64,000 bases of DNA from Actinophytocola sp044466355 (GCF_044466355.1 NZ_JBITMQ010000005.1:186001-250000); one strand, 5' to 3'. Shown: positions 1 through 8,234, numbered from the stretch's first letter. Translations and numbers: made by a program. The notes: generated by a model from the sequence alone, not told the origin.

Positions 1-46
1 ACCGGCTCGCGAACGCGTGGAAGTCGCTGCTGTCGCGCTGGCTCAT
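1..46 (-). CDS. 5' end of a gene running off the window (partial)
   Basis: An ATG on the minus strand at 46 opens a frame that continues to the window edge and encodes about 15 residues beginning MSQRDSSDF. It lies divergent to the YjbR gene with about 46 bases between the starts. Too little is present to name the product. The call rests on a plausible start and uninterrupted frame only. Confidence 0.4.
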   Translation of the reverse strand, partial: MSQRDSSDFHAFASR

Positions 47-92
47 ACCTCTCACACACCTACCGGGCGCCGGAGGTTGCAACACTGGGGGC

Positions 93-434
93 ATGGTGAC
101 CGAGAACGATGTGCGCAGGGTCGCGTTGTCGCTGCCGGAGACCACCGAGAAGCCGTCCTACGGTACGCCCGGGTTCCGGGTGAAGGACCGGCTCTTCGCG
201 CGCCTCCGCGAGGAGGGTGACCTGCTGGTCTGGGTCGCCGACGAGGGGGAGAAGCGGGGGCTGGTCGCCTCGGAGCCGGAGAAGTTCTCCACGACCCCGC
301 ACTACGACGGTCACCCGTCCGTGCTCGTCCGGATCGAGGCGGTCGACGAGGACGAGCTGCGTGAGTTGCTCACCGAGTCGTGGCGGCTGCGGGCGCCGAA
401 GAAGCTAGCCGCCCAGCTCGACGGCGAGCCGTGA
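93..434 (+). CDS. MmcQ/YjbR family protein
   Basis: A 113-residue protein of the MmcQ/YjbR (CyaY-like fold) family, whose members are small soluble proteins thought to bind DNA; their cellular role is poorly known. The sequence has the family's N-terminal 'LSLPETTEKPSYGTPGFRV' segment, a central 'RLREEGDLLVWV' strand and a C-terminal 'ESWRLRAPKKL' helix, and the usual length. ATG 93 is used here; GTG 96 is an equally possible start. It stands alone and its 3' end overlaps the 3' end of the convergent fadE33-like gene by 30 bases. No link to sterol metabolism is visible. Confidence 0.8.
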   Translation: MVTENDVRRVALSLPETTEKPSYGTPGFRVKDRLFARLREEGDLLVWVADEGEKRGLVASEPEKFSTTPHYDGHPSVLVRIEAVDEDELRELLTESWRLRAPKKLAAQLDGEP

Positions 435-1346
435 GGTGTGCTCGCGCGGCGAGCCGAACAGGTGCGTGTTGCCGTGCGCGCGCTTGAAGTAGAGGTGCGC
501 GTCGTGCTCCCACGTGATCGCGATGCCGCCGTGCAGCTGGATCATCTCGGCCGCGACCTGCGAGAACGCCTCCGTGCACCACACCGCCGCGGTGGCGGCC
601 GTGTGCACCAGGTCCTCGCCGGTCACCACGGCCGTCGCGGCCGCCAGTGACGCCGACTCGGCCGTCTCCACCAGCACGTGCATGTCGGCCATCCGGTGCT
701 TGAGCGCCTGGAACGAGCCGATCGGCCGGCCGAACTGCGTCCGCTGCCTGCTGTAGTCGACGGTCAGCTCCAGGCAGCGGGCCGCCGCACCCGCTGACTC
801 CGCGCACAGGGCCGCGCACGCCACGTCCCGTACCCGGGCCATGTCCGGCACGCCGAGGAACCGGCCGGTGCCGGTCGCCTCGACCGTCGCCAGCCTGCGG
901 GTCGGGTCCATGCCGCCCGCCGGGGTGACCACGACGTCCGACGGTGACAGCGCGTACAGCCCGTCGTCGCGTGGCACCAGGAACACGTCCGCGACCTGGG
1001 CGTTCAGCGCGTACGGATCCCAGGCGAGCGAGACCAGGGCGCCCTCGGCGATGTCCGCCCGCACGTCCTCGGCGCCCGCTGACGACGCGGCGGCGGCGGC
1101 GACCACCGACCCGAGGAACGGGCTCGGCGTCACGTTCCGGCCCAGCTCGGACAGCACGATCCTGGTCTCGAGGAACGTCGCGTCGCAGGTCGACGGGGCG
1201 GCCAGCGCGGTCAGGCCGAGGGAGGCCAGCCGCGCCCACAGCTTCTCGTCGTGACCCGTTGGCGACGTCATCGTCGAACGGGTGTCCGACTCACGGGTGA
1301 GCAGCTGGCGGAGGGTGTCACGCAGCGCGTCCTGCTCGGCGGTCAC
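405..1346 (-). CDS. fadE33: acyl-CoA dehydrogenase, FadE33-like
   Basis: A 313-residue acyl-CoA dehydrogenase, shorter than the usual 380 and close to the size of mycobacterial FadE33, one of the KstR2-controlled dehydrogenases of sterol CD-ring breakdown. Such short members act as one half of hetero-oligomeric dehydrogenases. The C-terminal family signature is clear: 'RTQFGRPIGSFQALKHRMAD' followed by 'QLHGGIAITWEHDAHLYFKR'. GTG 1346 is preferred because a 22-base palindrome at 1356-1377 sits just upstream; TTG 1358 is an alternative inside that palindrome. No Shine-Dalgarno precedes it, so the message may be leaderless. It is separated from fadE32 by a kinase gene on the other strand. The family is sure; the FadE33 assignment is by size and context. 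Confidence 0.82.
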   Translation of the reverse strand: MTAEQDALRDTLRQLLTRESDTRSTMTSPTGHDEKLWARLASLGLTALAAPSTCDATFLETRIVLSELGRNVTPSPFLGSVVAAAAASSAGAEDVRADIAEGALVSLAWDPYALNAQVADVFLVPRDDGLYALSPSDVVVTPAGGMDPTRRLATVEATGTGRFLGVPDMARVRDVACAALCAESAGAAARCLELTVDYSRQRTQFGRPIGSFQALKHRMADMHVLVETAESASLAAATAVVTGEDLVHTAATAAVWCTEAFSQVAAEMIQLHGGIAITWEHDAHLYFKRAHGNTHLFGSPREHTSRLAVELGG

Positions 1347-1355
1347 CCCGCAATT

Positions 1356-1377
1356 CAACCAAACAGTTGCTTGGTTG
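1356..1377. promoter_or_regulatory. KstR2-like palindromic operator
   Basis: A 22-base imperfect palindrome with outer arms CAACCAA and TTGGTTG. On the minus strand the core reads CAAGC-AACT-GTTTG, matching the CAAGC-N4-GCTTG pattern seen at 5823-5847 and 19932-19953. It lies between fadE33 and the divergent kinase gene, so it could control both. The regulator (KstR2 or another TetR/MarR protein) is inferred from context. Confidence 0.55.
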
Positions 1378-1398
1378 CCTAGGAGGTAGCCCGATCAG

Positions 1399-2991
1399 GT
1401 GCATTCGATATCCTCGGGGCTCAGGTCGGGGGCCTGTCCGAAATCCGCACAAGGAGTCGAGGTCATCGAGAAGGGTGCACTTGTCGCCGGGCGCTACCGA
1501 CTGATCGAACACGTCGGCAGCGGTGCCATGGGCGTCGTGTGGAAGGCGCAGGACGAGCGGCTCGGCCGTACCGTCGCGATCAAGCGGCTCGTCGCACGGT
1601 ACGCGATCGCCGACGCCATGACGGAGGAAACCCGACGGCGTGCCATGCGCGAGGCCCGCATCGCCGCCCGCCTCCAGCACCGCAACGCGATCGCCCTGTT
1701 CGACGTGGCGGAACACGACAACGACCCGATCCTGGTCATGGAGTTCCTGCCGTCCAAGAGCCTGTCCGCGGTGCTCGAGGAACGCGGCACGCTCACCCCC
1801 AGCGAGGCCGCGGAGATCGGTGCGCAGGTCGCGGAGGCCATCGCGGCCGCGCACGCCGTCGGCATCGCGCACCGCGACATCAAACCGGGCAACATCCTGC
1901 TCGCCGAGAACGGCACGGTGAAGATCACCGACTTCGGCATCTCCCGCGCGCTCGACGACGGCACGGTCACCACGCAGACCGGCATGCTGGCGGGCACCCC
2001 CGCCTACCTCGCGCCGGAGATCGCCCGCGGCGACGAGTCGACGCGCGCCTCCGACGTGTTCTCCCTCGGGTCCACGCTCTACCACGCGGTCGAGGGCCGG
2101 CCGCCGTTCGGCACCAACTCCAACCCGCTCGCGCTGCTGCACGCGGTCGCGTCGGGCAGGGTGCCGCCGCCGCGCAACGCCGGTCCGCTGGCGCCGGCGC
2201 TCATGAGCCTCATGCGGATCGACCCGACCGAGCGGCCGAGCATGCAGGAGGCGGCGGCCGCGCTGGCGTCCGCGGCCACGACACCCGCGGAGGGGATTCC
2301 CGCTCCGCCGGTCCGGCCGGTCCCGAAGACCCCGCCGCGGCCGGTGATCGCGGCCAATCCGACCCCGCCGCGGCCCGTCGTCCCGGCGCAGCAGACGGCC
2401 GCGCTGCCCAAACCCGCGCCCGCACCCCGGCAGGCCGGGCCGTCGCGGAAGAACCTGGTGATCGTGGGGGCGGTCGCACTGGTCGTGCTGGTCGGCACGC
2501 TGTTCACGGTCCTCATGTTGTCCGGCGACGACAGCCCCGGCGGCACCCGGCAGGCCGGTGGCGGCACCGACCAGAACGGCGGCACGAGCCAGACGCAGCC
2601 GAGTGAGTCGAGCGACGACGCGCCGTCGACCGATCCGTCCGATCCGGGGACGATCGCCCCCGACCCGGGCGGGCCGATCGACTACAGCCAGGCCGGGAAC
2701 CTGGTGATCGACTACTTCGGCGAGCCCAAGAACTCGGCGAAGCGATGGGCGTTGCTGTCGCCGCACGCGCAGGCGCTGTTCGGCGGGCAGGACGCGTTCG
2801 ACCAGTACTGGGCCGGGTTCAAGGACCTCTACTCGGAGAACGCCGACGGTGTGCGGCCCAACGCCGACGGCTCGGTGACCGTGCCGGTCGACGTCATCTA
2901 CATCACCGACGCGGGCCAGAAGACCGAGCACAAGGAGATCCGGGTGACCCGGATGGGCGGGAAGCTGGTCATCGACTCCGAAGCGAAGTGA
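1399..2991 (+). CDS. receptor-type Ser/Thr protein kinase (Hanks/PknB family)
   Basis: A 530-residue membrane kinase that would phosphorylate Ser/Thr in target proteins. The cytoplasmic kinase domain has the glycine loop GSGAMG (about 40-45), ATP lysine in VAIKRL (62), HRDIKPGN (158-165), DFG (178-180) and APE (205-207). A Pro/Ala-rich linker follows, then one transmembrane helix at about 353-375, a Gly/Thr/Ser-rich stalk and a small outer domain of about 110 residues with no recognised sensor family. GTG 1399 has AGGAGG at 1381-1386, a rather long spacing; a start nearer AAGGAG at 1451 would need a non-standard codon. It sits between fadE33 and fadE32 and overlaps the fadE32 3' end by 23 bases. 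Its substrate is unknown. Confidence 0.9.
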   Translation: MHSISSGLRSGACPKSAQGVEVIEKGALVAGRYRLIEHVGSGAMGVVWKAQDERLGRTVAIKRLVARYAIADAMTEETRRRAMREARIAARLQHRNAIALFDVAEHDNDPILVMEFLPSKSLSAVLEERGTLTPSEAAEIGAQVAEAIAAAHAVGIAHRDIKPGNILLAENGTVKITDFGISRALDDGTVTTQTGMLAGTPAYLAPEIARGDESTRASDVFSLGSTLYHAVEGRPPFGTNSNPLALLHAVASGRVPPPRNAGPLAPALMSLMRIDPTERPSMQEAAAALASAATTPAEGIPAPPVRPVPKTPPRPVIAANPTPPRPVVPAQQTAALPKPAPAPRQAGPSRKNLVIVGAVALVVLVGTLFTVLMLSGDDSPGGTRQAGGGTDQNGGTSQTQPSESSDDAPSTDPSDPGTIAPDPGGPIDYSQAGNLVIDYFGEPKNSAKRWALLSPHAQALFGGQDAFDQYWAGFKDLYSENADGVRPNADGSVTVPVDVIYITDAGQKTEHKEIRVTRMGGKLVIDSEAK

Positions 2992-3859
2992 GCACGCGGC
3001 GGCGGTGCCAGGTCTGTGTGCCCCACGCGGAACGCAACGCCCTGACCTTCAGCAGCCACCAGGACATGGTGTGCTCGCGGGTGAACCCGATCGCGCCGTG
3101 CACCTGCAGCGCGGCCCGCGCGGCCAGGTAGGCGGCGTCGGCCGCGGCGACCCTGGCGGCCGACACGTCACGGGTCTCGCCGGTCACCGCGGCGGCGTGC
3201 ACGAGGGGGCGCGCGAACTCGAGCGCCACCAGCACGTTCGCGAGGTGGTGCTTGACCGCCTGGAACTCGCCGACCGCGCGCCCGAACTGCCGTCGCCGCG
3301 TCACGTACTCGCTCGCCTGGTCCAGCAGGCCACGGCCGAGCCCGACCAGCTGGGCGGCCTGGCAGAGCACACCGCGGTCGAGCACGTCCTCGGCGGTGCC
3401 GACCCATTCGCCCGGCCGTACCTCGAACAGCCGCCGCGCCGGATCGACCGAGGTCAGCAAGGCCCCCGGCACGGCCAGGCACACCGCGTCGCCGTCGACC
3501 ACGTACGCGCTGGCCACGTCCGCGTCCAGTGCGTAGGGCACGTGCGGCGGCAGCGCGACGGTCACGAGGTCGGCCGAGTCGACACCACTGAGCCCGAGCG
3601 CGGGCGCGACCGCGTACGACTCGATCAGCGGGCCCGGCACGGCGTGCCTGCCCAGTTCCTCGAACACCACGACCTGCTCGACGGGCAGGTCCGCCAGCTC
3701 GGCCACGCCGATCTTGGTGAGCTTGCCCAGCAGGTCGAGGCCGGGTGCGTGGTCGCCCGCGGCCCACGCGGTGCTGACGGCGGGCACGTCGGTGGCGGAC
3801 AGCAACGCGTGCACGCTCGCGGCCAGCTCCCGCTGTTCGGCGCTCAGCGCGAACCTCAT
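2969..3859 (-). CDS. fadE32: acyl-CoA dehydrogenase, FadE32-like
   Basis: A 296-residue short acyl-CoA dehydrogenase, expected to act with FadE31 as a heteromeric FAD enzyme late in sterol CD-ring degradation; FadE31-33 are KstR2-regulon members in mycobacteria. Family signatures are 'RRRQFGRAVGEFQAVKHHLA' and 'ALQVHGAIGFTREHTMSWWL'. The N-terminal half is compressed relative to full-length members, as in other small partner subunits. ATG 3859 overlaps the fadE31 stop (ATGA), implying translational coupling. The 3' end overlaps the convergent kinase gene. Confidence 0.83.
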   Translation of the reverse strand: MRFALSAEQRELAASVHALLSATDVPAVSTAWAAGDHAPGLDLLGKLTKIGVAELADLPVEQVVVFEELGRHAVPGPLIESYAVAPALGLSGVDSADLVTVALPPHVPYALDADVASAYVVDGDAVCLAVPGALLTSVDPARRLFEVRPGEWVGTAEDVLDRGVLCQAAQLVGLGRGLLDQASEYVTRRRQFGRAVGEFQAVKHHLANVLVALEFARPLVHAAAVTGETRDVSAARVAAADAAYLAARAALQVHGAIGFTREHTMSWWLLKVRALRSAWGTQTWHRRRVLTSLRSR

Positions 3860-4986
3860 CGGTCACCCCTCGGCAGGCCGAGCACCCGCTCGGCGACGAC
3901 GTTGCGCTGGATCTCGTTCGTGCCCGCGTAGATGGGCCCGGCGAGGGCGAACAGGTACCCCGACGGCCAGGACCCGGCCAGTTCGCCGTCCGCGCCGAGC
4001 AGGTCGAGCGCGGTCTCGTGCAGTGCCACGTCCAGCTCGGACCAGAAGAGCTTGTTCACGCTGGACTCGGCGCCGAGCGTGCCGCCGTCGGCGAGCCGGC
4101 TGATCGTGCCGAGCGTGTAGAGGCGGTAGGCCTGTGCGCCGATCCACGCGTCGGTGACCCGGTCGGCCAGGCGCGGGTCGGGGTTGGCGTGCCACAGGTC
4201 GACGAGCCGTTCGGCGGCCGCCGTGAACCGGCCGGGGCTGCGCAGGGTGAGGCCGCGTTCGTTGCCCGCCGTGGTCATGGCGACCTGCCAGCCTTCGCCG
4301 GGGGCACCGAGCACGTCGACGTCCGGGACGAACACGTCGTCGAGGAAGATCTCCGCGAAGCCGGGCACGCCGTCGAGTTGCTCGATCGGACGGACGGTGA
4401 CGCCGTCGGACCTGAGGTCGAACATGAAGTAGGTGAGCCCGCGGTGGCGCCGCGCCTCGGGGTCGGTGCGGAACAGCCCGAACGCCCGGTCGGCGTGGCT
4501 CGCCCTGCTGCTCCACGTCTTCTGGCCGTTGAGCAGCCACCCACCGTCGGTCTTCGTCGCCCTGCTGCGGACCGCGGCCAGGTCGGAGCCCGCTTCCGGT
4601 TCCGACCAGGCCTGCGCCCAGATGTCGTCGGCGCGGGCCATGCGGGGCAGGATCCGGTCGCGTTGCTCGTCGGTGCCGTAGGCGAAGAGCGTCGACGCGA
4701 GCAGCGCGATGCCGTTGGCGCTCACGCGGGCCGGTGCGTTCGCGGCGTAGTACTCGTCCTCGAACACCAGCCATTCCAGCAACGTCGCGTCGCGGCCGCC
4801 GTACTCGTGCGGCCAGGTCACCGCGGACAGTCGTGCGTCGGCGAGCGTGCGTTCCCACTGCCGGTGCAGGGGGAAGCCCTCGGCGGAGTCCATGGGCGGC
4901 AGCGGTTCGCGCGGGACGTTGGCGGCGAGCCAGTCCCGCACCTCGTCGCGGAAGGCGAGGGTCTTCGCGTCCAGGTCAAGATCCAC
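3856..4986 (-). CDS. fadE31: acyl-CoA dehydrogenase, FadE31-like
   Basis: A 376-residue acyl-CoA dehydrogenase, the same length as mycobacterial FadE31. The FAD/substrate signature 'WSEPEAGSDLAAVRSRATK' and the C-terminal signature 'IYAGTNEIQRNVVAERVLGL' are both present, so this is a full-length, probably catalytic subunit, expected to pair with FadE32. It follows an enoyl-CoA hydratase gene with an 11-base overlap and is coupled to fadE32, forming an operon echA-fadE31-fadE32 read from the operator region at about 5820. The role in oxidising CoA-thioester intermediates of the opened sterol CD rings is inferred from the family and neighbours. Confidence 0.87.
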   Translation of the reverse strand: MDLDLDAKTLAFRDEVRDWLAANVPREPLPPMDSAEGFPLHRQWERTLADARLSAVTWPHEYGGRDATLLEWLVFEDEYYAANAPARVSANGIALLASTLFAYGTDEQRDRILPRMARADDIWAQAWSEPEAGSDLAAVRSRATKTDGGWLLNGQKTWSSRASHADRAFGLFRTDPEARRHRGLTYFMFDLRSDGVTVRPIEQLDGVPGFAEIFLDDVFVPDVDVLGAPGEGWQVAMTTAGNERGLTLRSPGRFTAAAERLVDLWHANPDPRLADRVTDAWIGAQAYRLYTLGTISRLADGGTLGAESSVNKLFWSELDVALHETALDLLGADGELAGSWPSGYLFALAGPIYAGTNEIQRNVVAERVLGLPRGDR

Positions 4987-5815
4987 TGGCGTTCCTCATC
5001 GACCGGGCGTCCATGCCGCCGAGCGAGTCCGTGGACGTCTCGGCGTTGTGGGCGTGCGCGAAGTGGTGCAGGCCGAACACGGAGTCCATGCCCGCGCGCA
5101 ACCCCATCTGGTCCTCGGCCTGGTTGACCGCGCGCTTGGTGAGCGCGAGCCCGAACCGCGGCATGGCGGCGATCCGACCGGCGATCGCGTCCGTCTCTTT
5201 GTGCAACTCGTCTCGGGGGACGACCTTGTTGACCATGCCCAGCTCGTACGCGCGGGCGGCGCCGAACCGGTCGCCGGTGAACAGGAACTCCTTGGCGGCG
5301 CGCGGGCCGAGCACCCACGGGTGCGCGAAGTACTCGACGCCCGGGATGCCCATGCGCACCACCGGGTCGGAGAAGAACGCGTCGTCGGACGCCACGATCA
5401 GGTCGCAGACCCAGGCGAGCATGAGCCCGCCCGCGATGCACGCGCCCTGCACCATCGCGATCGTGGGCTTCGGGATCTCCCGCCAGCGGCGGCACATCCC
5501 GAGGTAGACCTCCATCTCGCGGGCGTAGCGGCCGTCGCCGCCGGGCTTGTCCACGTGGTCCCACCACATCACGGCCCTGCGGTCGAAGGTGGTGTCGACG
5601 TCGCGGCCCGGCGTGCCGATGTCGTGGCCGGCCGAGAAGTGCTTCCCTTCGCCGGCGAGCACGATGACCTTGACCGCGTCGTCGTCCACGGCCCTGGCGA
5701 AGGCGGTGTCGAGCGCGTAGGTCATCGCGGAGTTCTGGGCGTTGCGGTACTCGGGGCGGTTCATGGTCACGGTCGCGATCGGACCCTCGACCTCGTAACG
5801 GACAACCTCGGTCAC
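4976..5815 (-). CDS. enoyl-CoA hydratase/isomerase family protein
   Basis: A 279-residue crotonase-fold protein that would hydrate or otherwise process an enoyl-CoA. Visible are 'ATVTMNRPEYRNAQN' at the N terminus, the oxyanion-hole segments 'KHFSAGHDIG' and 'GACIAGGLMLAWVCDLIVAS', and a C-terminal helical region. GTG 5815 is chosen because GGAGG (about 5819-5823, read on the minus strand) precedes it. It heads the echA-fadE31-fadE32 operon and is divergent from fadE30 across a shared palindromic operator. It is distinct from the EchA20-like and EchA19-like proteins elsewhere in the window. Its position suggests CD-ring catabolism; the exact substrate is unknown. Confidence 0.85.
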   Translation of the reverse strand: MTEVVRYEVEGPIATVTMNRPEYRNAQNSAMTYALDTAFARAVDDDAVKVIVLAGEGKHFSAGHDIGTPGRDVDTTFDRRAVMWWDHVDKPGGDGRYAREMEVYLGMCRRWREIPKPTIAMVQGACIAGGLMLAWVCDLIVASDDAFFSDPVVRMGIPGVEYFAHPWVLGPRAAKEFLFTGDRFGAARAYELGMVNKVVPRDELHKETDAIAGRIAAMPRFGLALTKRAVNQAEDQMGLRAGMDSVFGLHHFAHAHNAETSTDSLGGMDARSMRNASGS

Positions 5816-5822
5816 GCTACCT

Positions 5823-5847
5823 CCTACCAAAGCAATTGCTTGGTAGG
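5823..5847. promoter_or_regulatory. KstR2-like operator with fadE30 -10 hexamer
   Basis: A palindrome with outer arms CCTACCAA and TTGGTAGG, whose minus-strand core reads CAAGC-AATT-GCTTT. It lies between the divergent echA and fadE30 starts. Its right arm runs into TAGGCT (5844-5849), a -10-like hexamer 7 bases before the fadE30 GTG. The arrangement suits repression of both directions by one dimer. Assignment to KstR2 is inferred. Confidence 0.65.
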
Positions 5848-5856
5848 CTAACACCC

Positions 5857-6993
5857 GTGACGCCGCTGGAGGAGTTCCGCGCGACGGTGCGCGAATGGCT
5901 GGCCGACAACCTGTCCGGCGACTTCGCCGCGCTCCGCGGCCTCGGCGGCCCAGGCCGCGAACACGAGGCACACGACGAACGCATCGAGTGGGACCGCCAC
6001 CTCGCCGCCGCGGGCTGGACCTGCCTTGGCTGGCCGGTCGAGCACGGTGGCCGGGGCGCGTCGATCGAGGAGCGGGTCGTCTTCCACGAGGAGTACGCCC
6101 GGGCCGACGCGCCCGCCCGCGTGAGCCACTTCGGCGAGGAACTGCTGGGCCCGACACTCATCGCCCTGGGCACATCCGAGCAGCAGCGGCGGTTTCTGCC
6201 GCCGATCAGGCGGGTGGCTGAGCTGTGGTGCCAGGGCTACTCGGAGCCGGGCGCGGGCTCCGACCTGGCGTCGGTGTCCACGTCCGCGACCCGCGACGGC
6301 GACGAGTGGGTGATCACGGGGCAGAAGGTGTGGACGTCCCTGGCGCACCTGGCGCAGTGGTGCTTCGCGGTGGTCAGGACAGAGCCGGGCTCGACACGGC
6401 ACGGCGGCCTGTCGTACCTGCTGGTGCCGATGAACCAGCCAGGCGTGGAAGTGCGTCCCATTGAGCAACTGACCGGCGGTTCGGAGTTCAACGAGGTGTT
6501 CTTCACCGAGGCCCGCACGGCGGCGGACCTGGTGGTGGGCGCCCCTGGCGACGGCTGGCGCGTGGCGATGACGACGCTGGGCTTCGAACGCGGCGCCGCC
6601 ACACTGGGCCAGCAGGTCGGCTTCCGCAGAGAGCTGGACGCGTTGGTCGAGCTGGCGCGCGACACGGGCGCGCTCGACGACCCGGTCCTGCGGGAGAAAC
6701 TGACCAGGGCGCGCATAGGCCTGGACGTGATGCGCTGGCACGCGCTGCGCACGATCGACGGCGAGGGCGCGTCGGTCACGAAGCTGGTGTGGGCGACGTG
6801 GCACCGGGCGCTGGGCGAGCTGGCGATGGAGGTGCTGGGCGCGGCGGGCATGGCGACGGACGGCGACCTGTCCGAGTGGCAACGCCTGTTCCTGTTCACC
6901 CGGGCGGACACCATCTACGGCGGTTCGAACGAGATCCAGCGCAACATCATCGCCGAGCGAGTGCTCGGCCTGCCGAGGGAGGCACGCCCGTGA
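5857..6993 (+). CDS. fadE30: acyl-CoA dehydrogenase FadE30
   Basis: A 378-residue full-length acyl-CoA dehydrogenase similar in size and context to FadE30, which desaturates the CoA thioester of the HIP-type CD-ring propionate. The signatures 'GYSEPGAGSDLASVSTSATR' and 'IYGGSNEIQRNIIAERVLGL' are intact. GTG 5857 lacks a Shine-Dalgarno but has TAGGCT at 5844-5849, so it is probably translated from a leaderless message. The stop overlaps the ipdF GTG (GTGA), and the order fadE30-ipdF mirrors the adjacency of Rv3560c and Rv3559c. The shared operator with echA puts both divergent units under one regulator. Confidence 0.88.
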   Translation: MTPLEEFRATVREWLADNLSGDFAALRGLGGPGREHEAHDERIEWDRHLAAAGWTCLGWPVEHGGRGASIEERVVFHEEYARADAPARVSHFGEELLGPTLIALGTSEQQRRFLPPIRRVAELWCQGYSEPGAGSDLASVSTSATRDGDEWVITGQKVWTSLAHLAQWCFAVVRTEPGSTRHGGLSYLLVPMNQPGVEVRPIEQLTGGSEFNEVFFTEARTAADLVVGAPGDGWRVAMTTLGFERGAATLGQQVGFRRELDALVELARDTGALDDPVLREKLTRARIGLDVMRWHALRTIDGEGASVTKLVWATWHRALGELAMEVLGAAGMATDGDLSEWQRLFLFTRADTIYGGSNEIQRNIIAERVLGLPREARP

Positions 6994-7730
6994 CCGGTCA
7001 TGACCTGCTGAAGGACAAGGTCGTGGTGGTCACGGCGGCCGCGGGCACGGGCATCGGGGCAGCGGTGGCAAGGCGCTGCGCGGAAGAAGGCGCGCAGGTG
7101 GTGATCAGCGACTGGCACGAGAAACGCCTGGCGAAGACCGCGGCCGACCTCGGCACCCACGCGATCCCGTGCGACGTGACGAACGAGGAACAGGTGCGGG
7201 CCCTGATCGACGGCACGGTGGCGGAGTACGGCCGCGTCGACGTGATGATCAACAATGCGGGGCTCGGTGGCACCAGGTCGATCGTCGACATGACCGACGA
7301 GGAGTGGACCCGGGTCGTGGACGTGACCCTGAACGGCACGTTCCGCTGCACGAGGGCGGCGCTGCGTCAGATGGTGAAACAGGGAAGCGGCGCGGTGGTC
7401 AACAACGCGTCGGTGGTGGGCTGGCGAGCGCAGGCGGGCCAGGCCCACTACGCGGCGGCGAAGGCGGGGGTGATGGCCCTGACCCGCTGCGCGGCGATGG
7501 ATGTCGCGGCACACGGGATCCGCGTGAACGCGGTGGCGCCGAGTCTGGCCGCGCACCCGTTCCTGGCAAAGGTCACGAGCGAGGAGCTACTGGCCGAACT
7601 GGCGGAGAAGGAGGCGTTCGGCCGCGCGGCGGAGCCGCGCGAGGTGGCGAACGTGATGGTCTTCCTGGCAAGCGACTACGCGTCCTACATGACGGGCGAA
7701 GTGATCTCGGTGAGCAGCCAGCACCCCTGA
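6990..7730 (+). CDS. ipdF: short-chain dehydrogenase IpdF-like
   Basis: A 246-residue SDR. The cofactor motif is the unusual TAAAGTGIG (about 16-24), followed by NNAG, the catalytic Ser in NNASVVG and YAAAK. IpdF of mycobacteria and Rhodococcus oxidises the 5-hydroxyl of the HIC-CoA-type intermediate in CD-ring catabolism; that role is inferred from coupling to fadE30. GTG 6990 overlaps the fadE30 stop. The 3' end is followed within three bases by a non-coding repeat array. Another SDR lies at 42447 and is not closely similar. Confidence 0.85.
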   Translation: MTGHDLLKDKVVVVTAAAGTGIGAAVARRCAEEGAQVVISDWHEKRLAKTAADLGTHAIPCDVTNEEQVRALIDGTVAEYGRVDVMINNAGLGGTRSIVDMTDEEWTRVVDVTLNGTFRCTRAALRQMVKQGSGAVVNNASVVGWRAQAGQAHYAAAKAGVMALTRCAAMDVAAHGIRVNAVAPSLAAHPFLAKVTSEELLAELAEKEAFGRAAEPREVANVMVFLASDYASYMTGEVISVSSQHP

Positions 7731-7732
7731 CC

Positions 7733-8228
7733 TGTGGACAAGCCTCCGAAATTGTCGGTCCCGCATGAGAGGCTGGAACCGGGGGCCGGAGGCCACGCCC
7801 TGTGGACAACCCGGTTCACCGCCGCCGGACATTGTCGGTGACCCGTGGGAGGCTGGCATCGGGGGCCGGAGGCCAACCCCCGTCACCCGCCGGACGCCGG
7901 TTGTGGACAACCAGTCGCATCGCCCCCGAATTTGTCGGTCCCCCGTGAGACGCTGGAACCGGGGGCCGGAGGCCACGCCGAGATCGTCGGTCGCCGTGTC
8001 GGCGAGGTCGGTGCTGCCGCCGGAGGTCCTGGCCCACGTAGCTGGCCGGTCCGCCTGTGGACAACCCCCTCCGCCCGCGCCGAAATTGTCGGTGCCCCGT
8101 GAGAACCTGGAACCGGGGCCGGAGGCCAAGCCTCGCCCAGCGCCTCCGCGAACCTGTGGACAACCCCCGTCACCAGCACCAGAACTGTCGGTACTCCGTG
8201 AGAGGCTGGAACCCGGGGGCCGGAGGCC
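7733..8228 (+). repeat. intergenic repeat array: DnaA box + TTGTCGGT-N8-GAnnCT + GC hairpin, five units
   Basis: This roughly 500-base gene-free stretch between the convergent ipdF and glycosyltransferase stops is filled by five related units. Each has TGTGGACAA (an exact DnaA box, at 7733, 7801, 7902, 8056 and 8155), then TTGTCGGT or CTGTCGGT (7752, 7832, 7932, 8086, 8185), exactly eight bases after the nine-base block, then GAnnCT-GG, and finally a GGGGCCGGAGGCC block. Unit spacing is irregular (80-154 bases). The TTGTCGGTG-N8-hexamer layout resembles the RecA-independent (PafBC-type) DNA-damage promoter of mycobacteria, but the -10 is GAnnCT, not TAnnnT. No ORF follows. Confidence 0.85.
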
Positions 8229-8234
8229 GACCCC

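Noticed and set aside
7733..8228. Chromosomal origin (oriC)
   Set aside because: DnaA boxes are abundant, but there is no dnaA/dnaN neighbourhood and no AT-rich unwinding region, and similar arrays lie elsewhere in the window.
7733..8228. CRISPR array
   Set aside because: Unit lengths and spacings vary (80-154 bases), the repeats are degenerate, and no cas genes are present.
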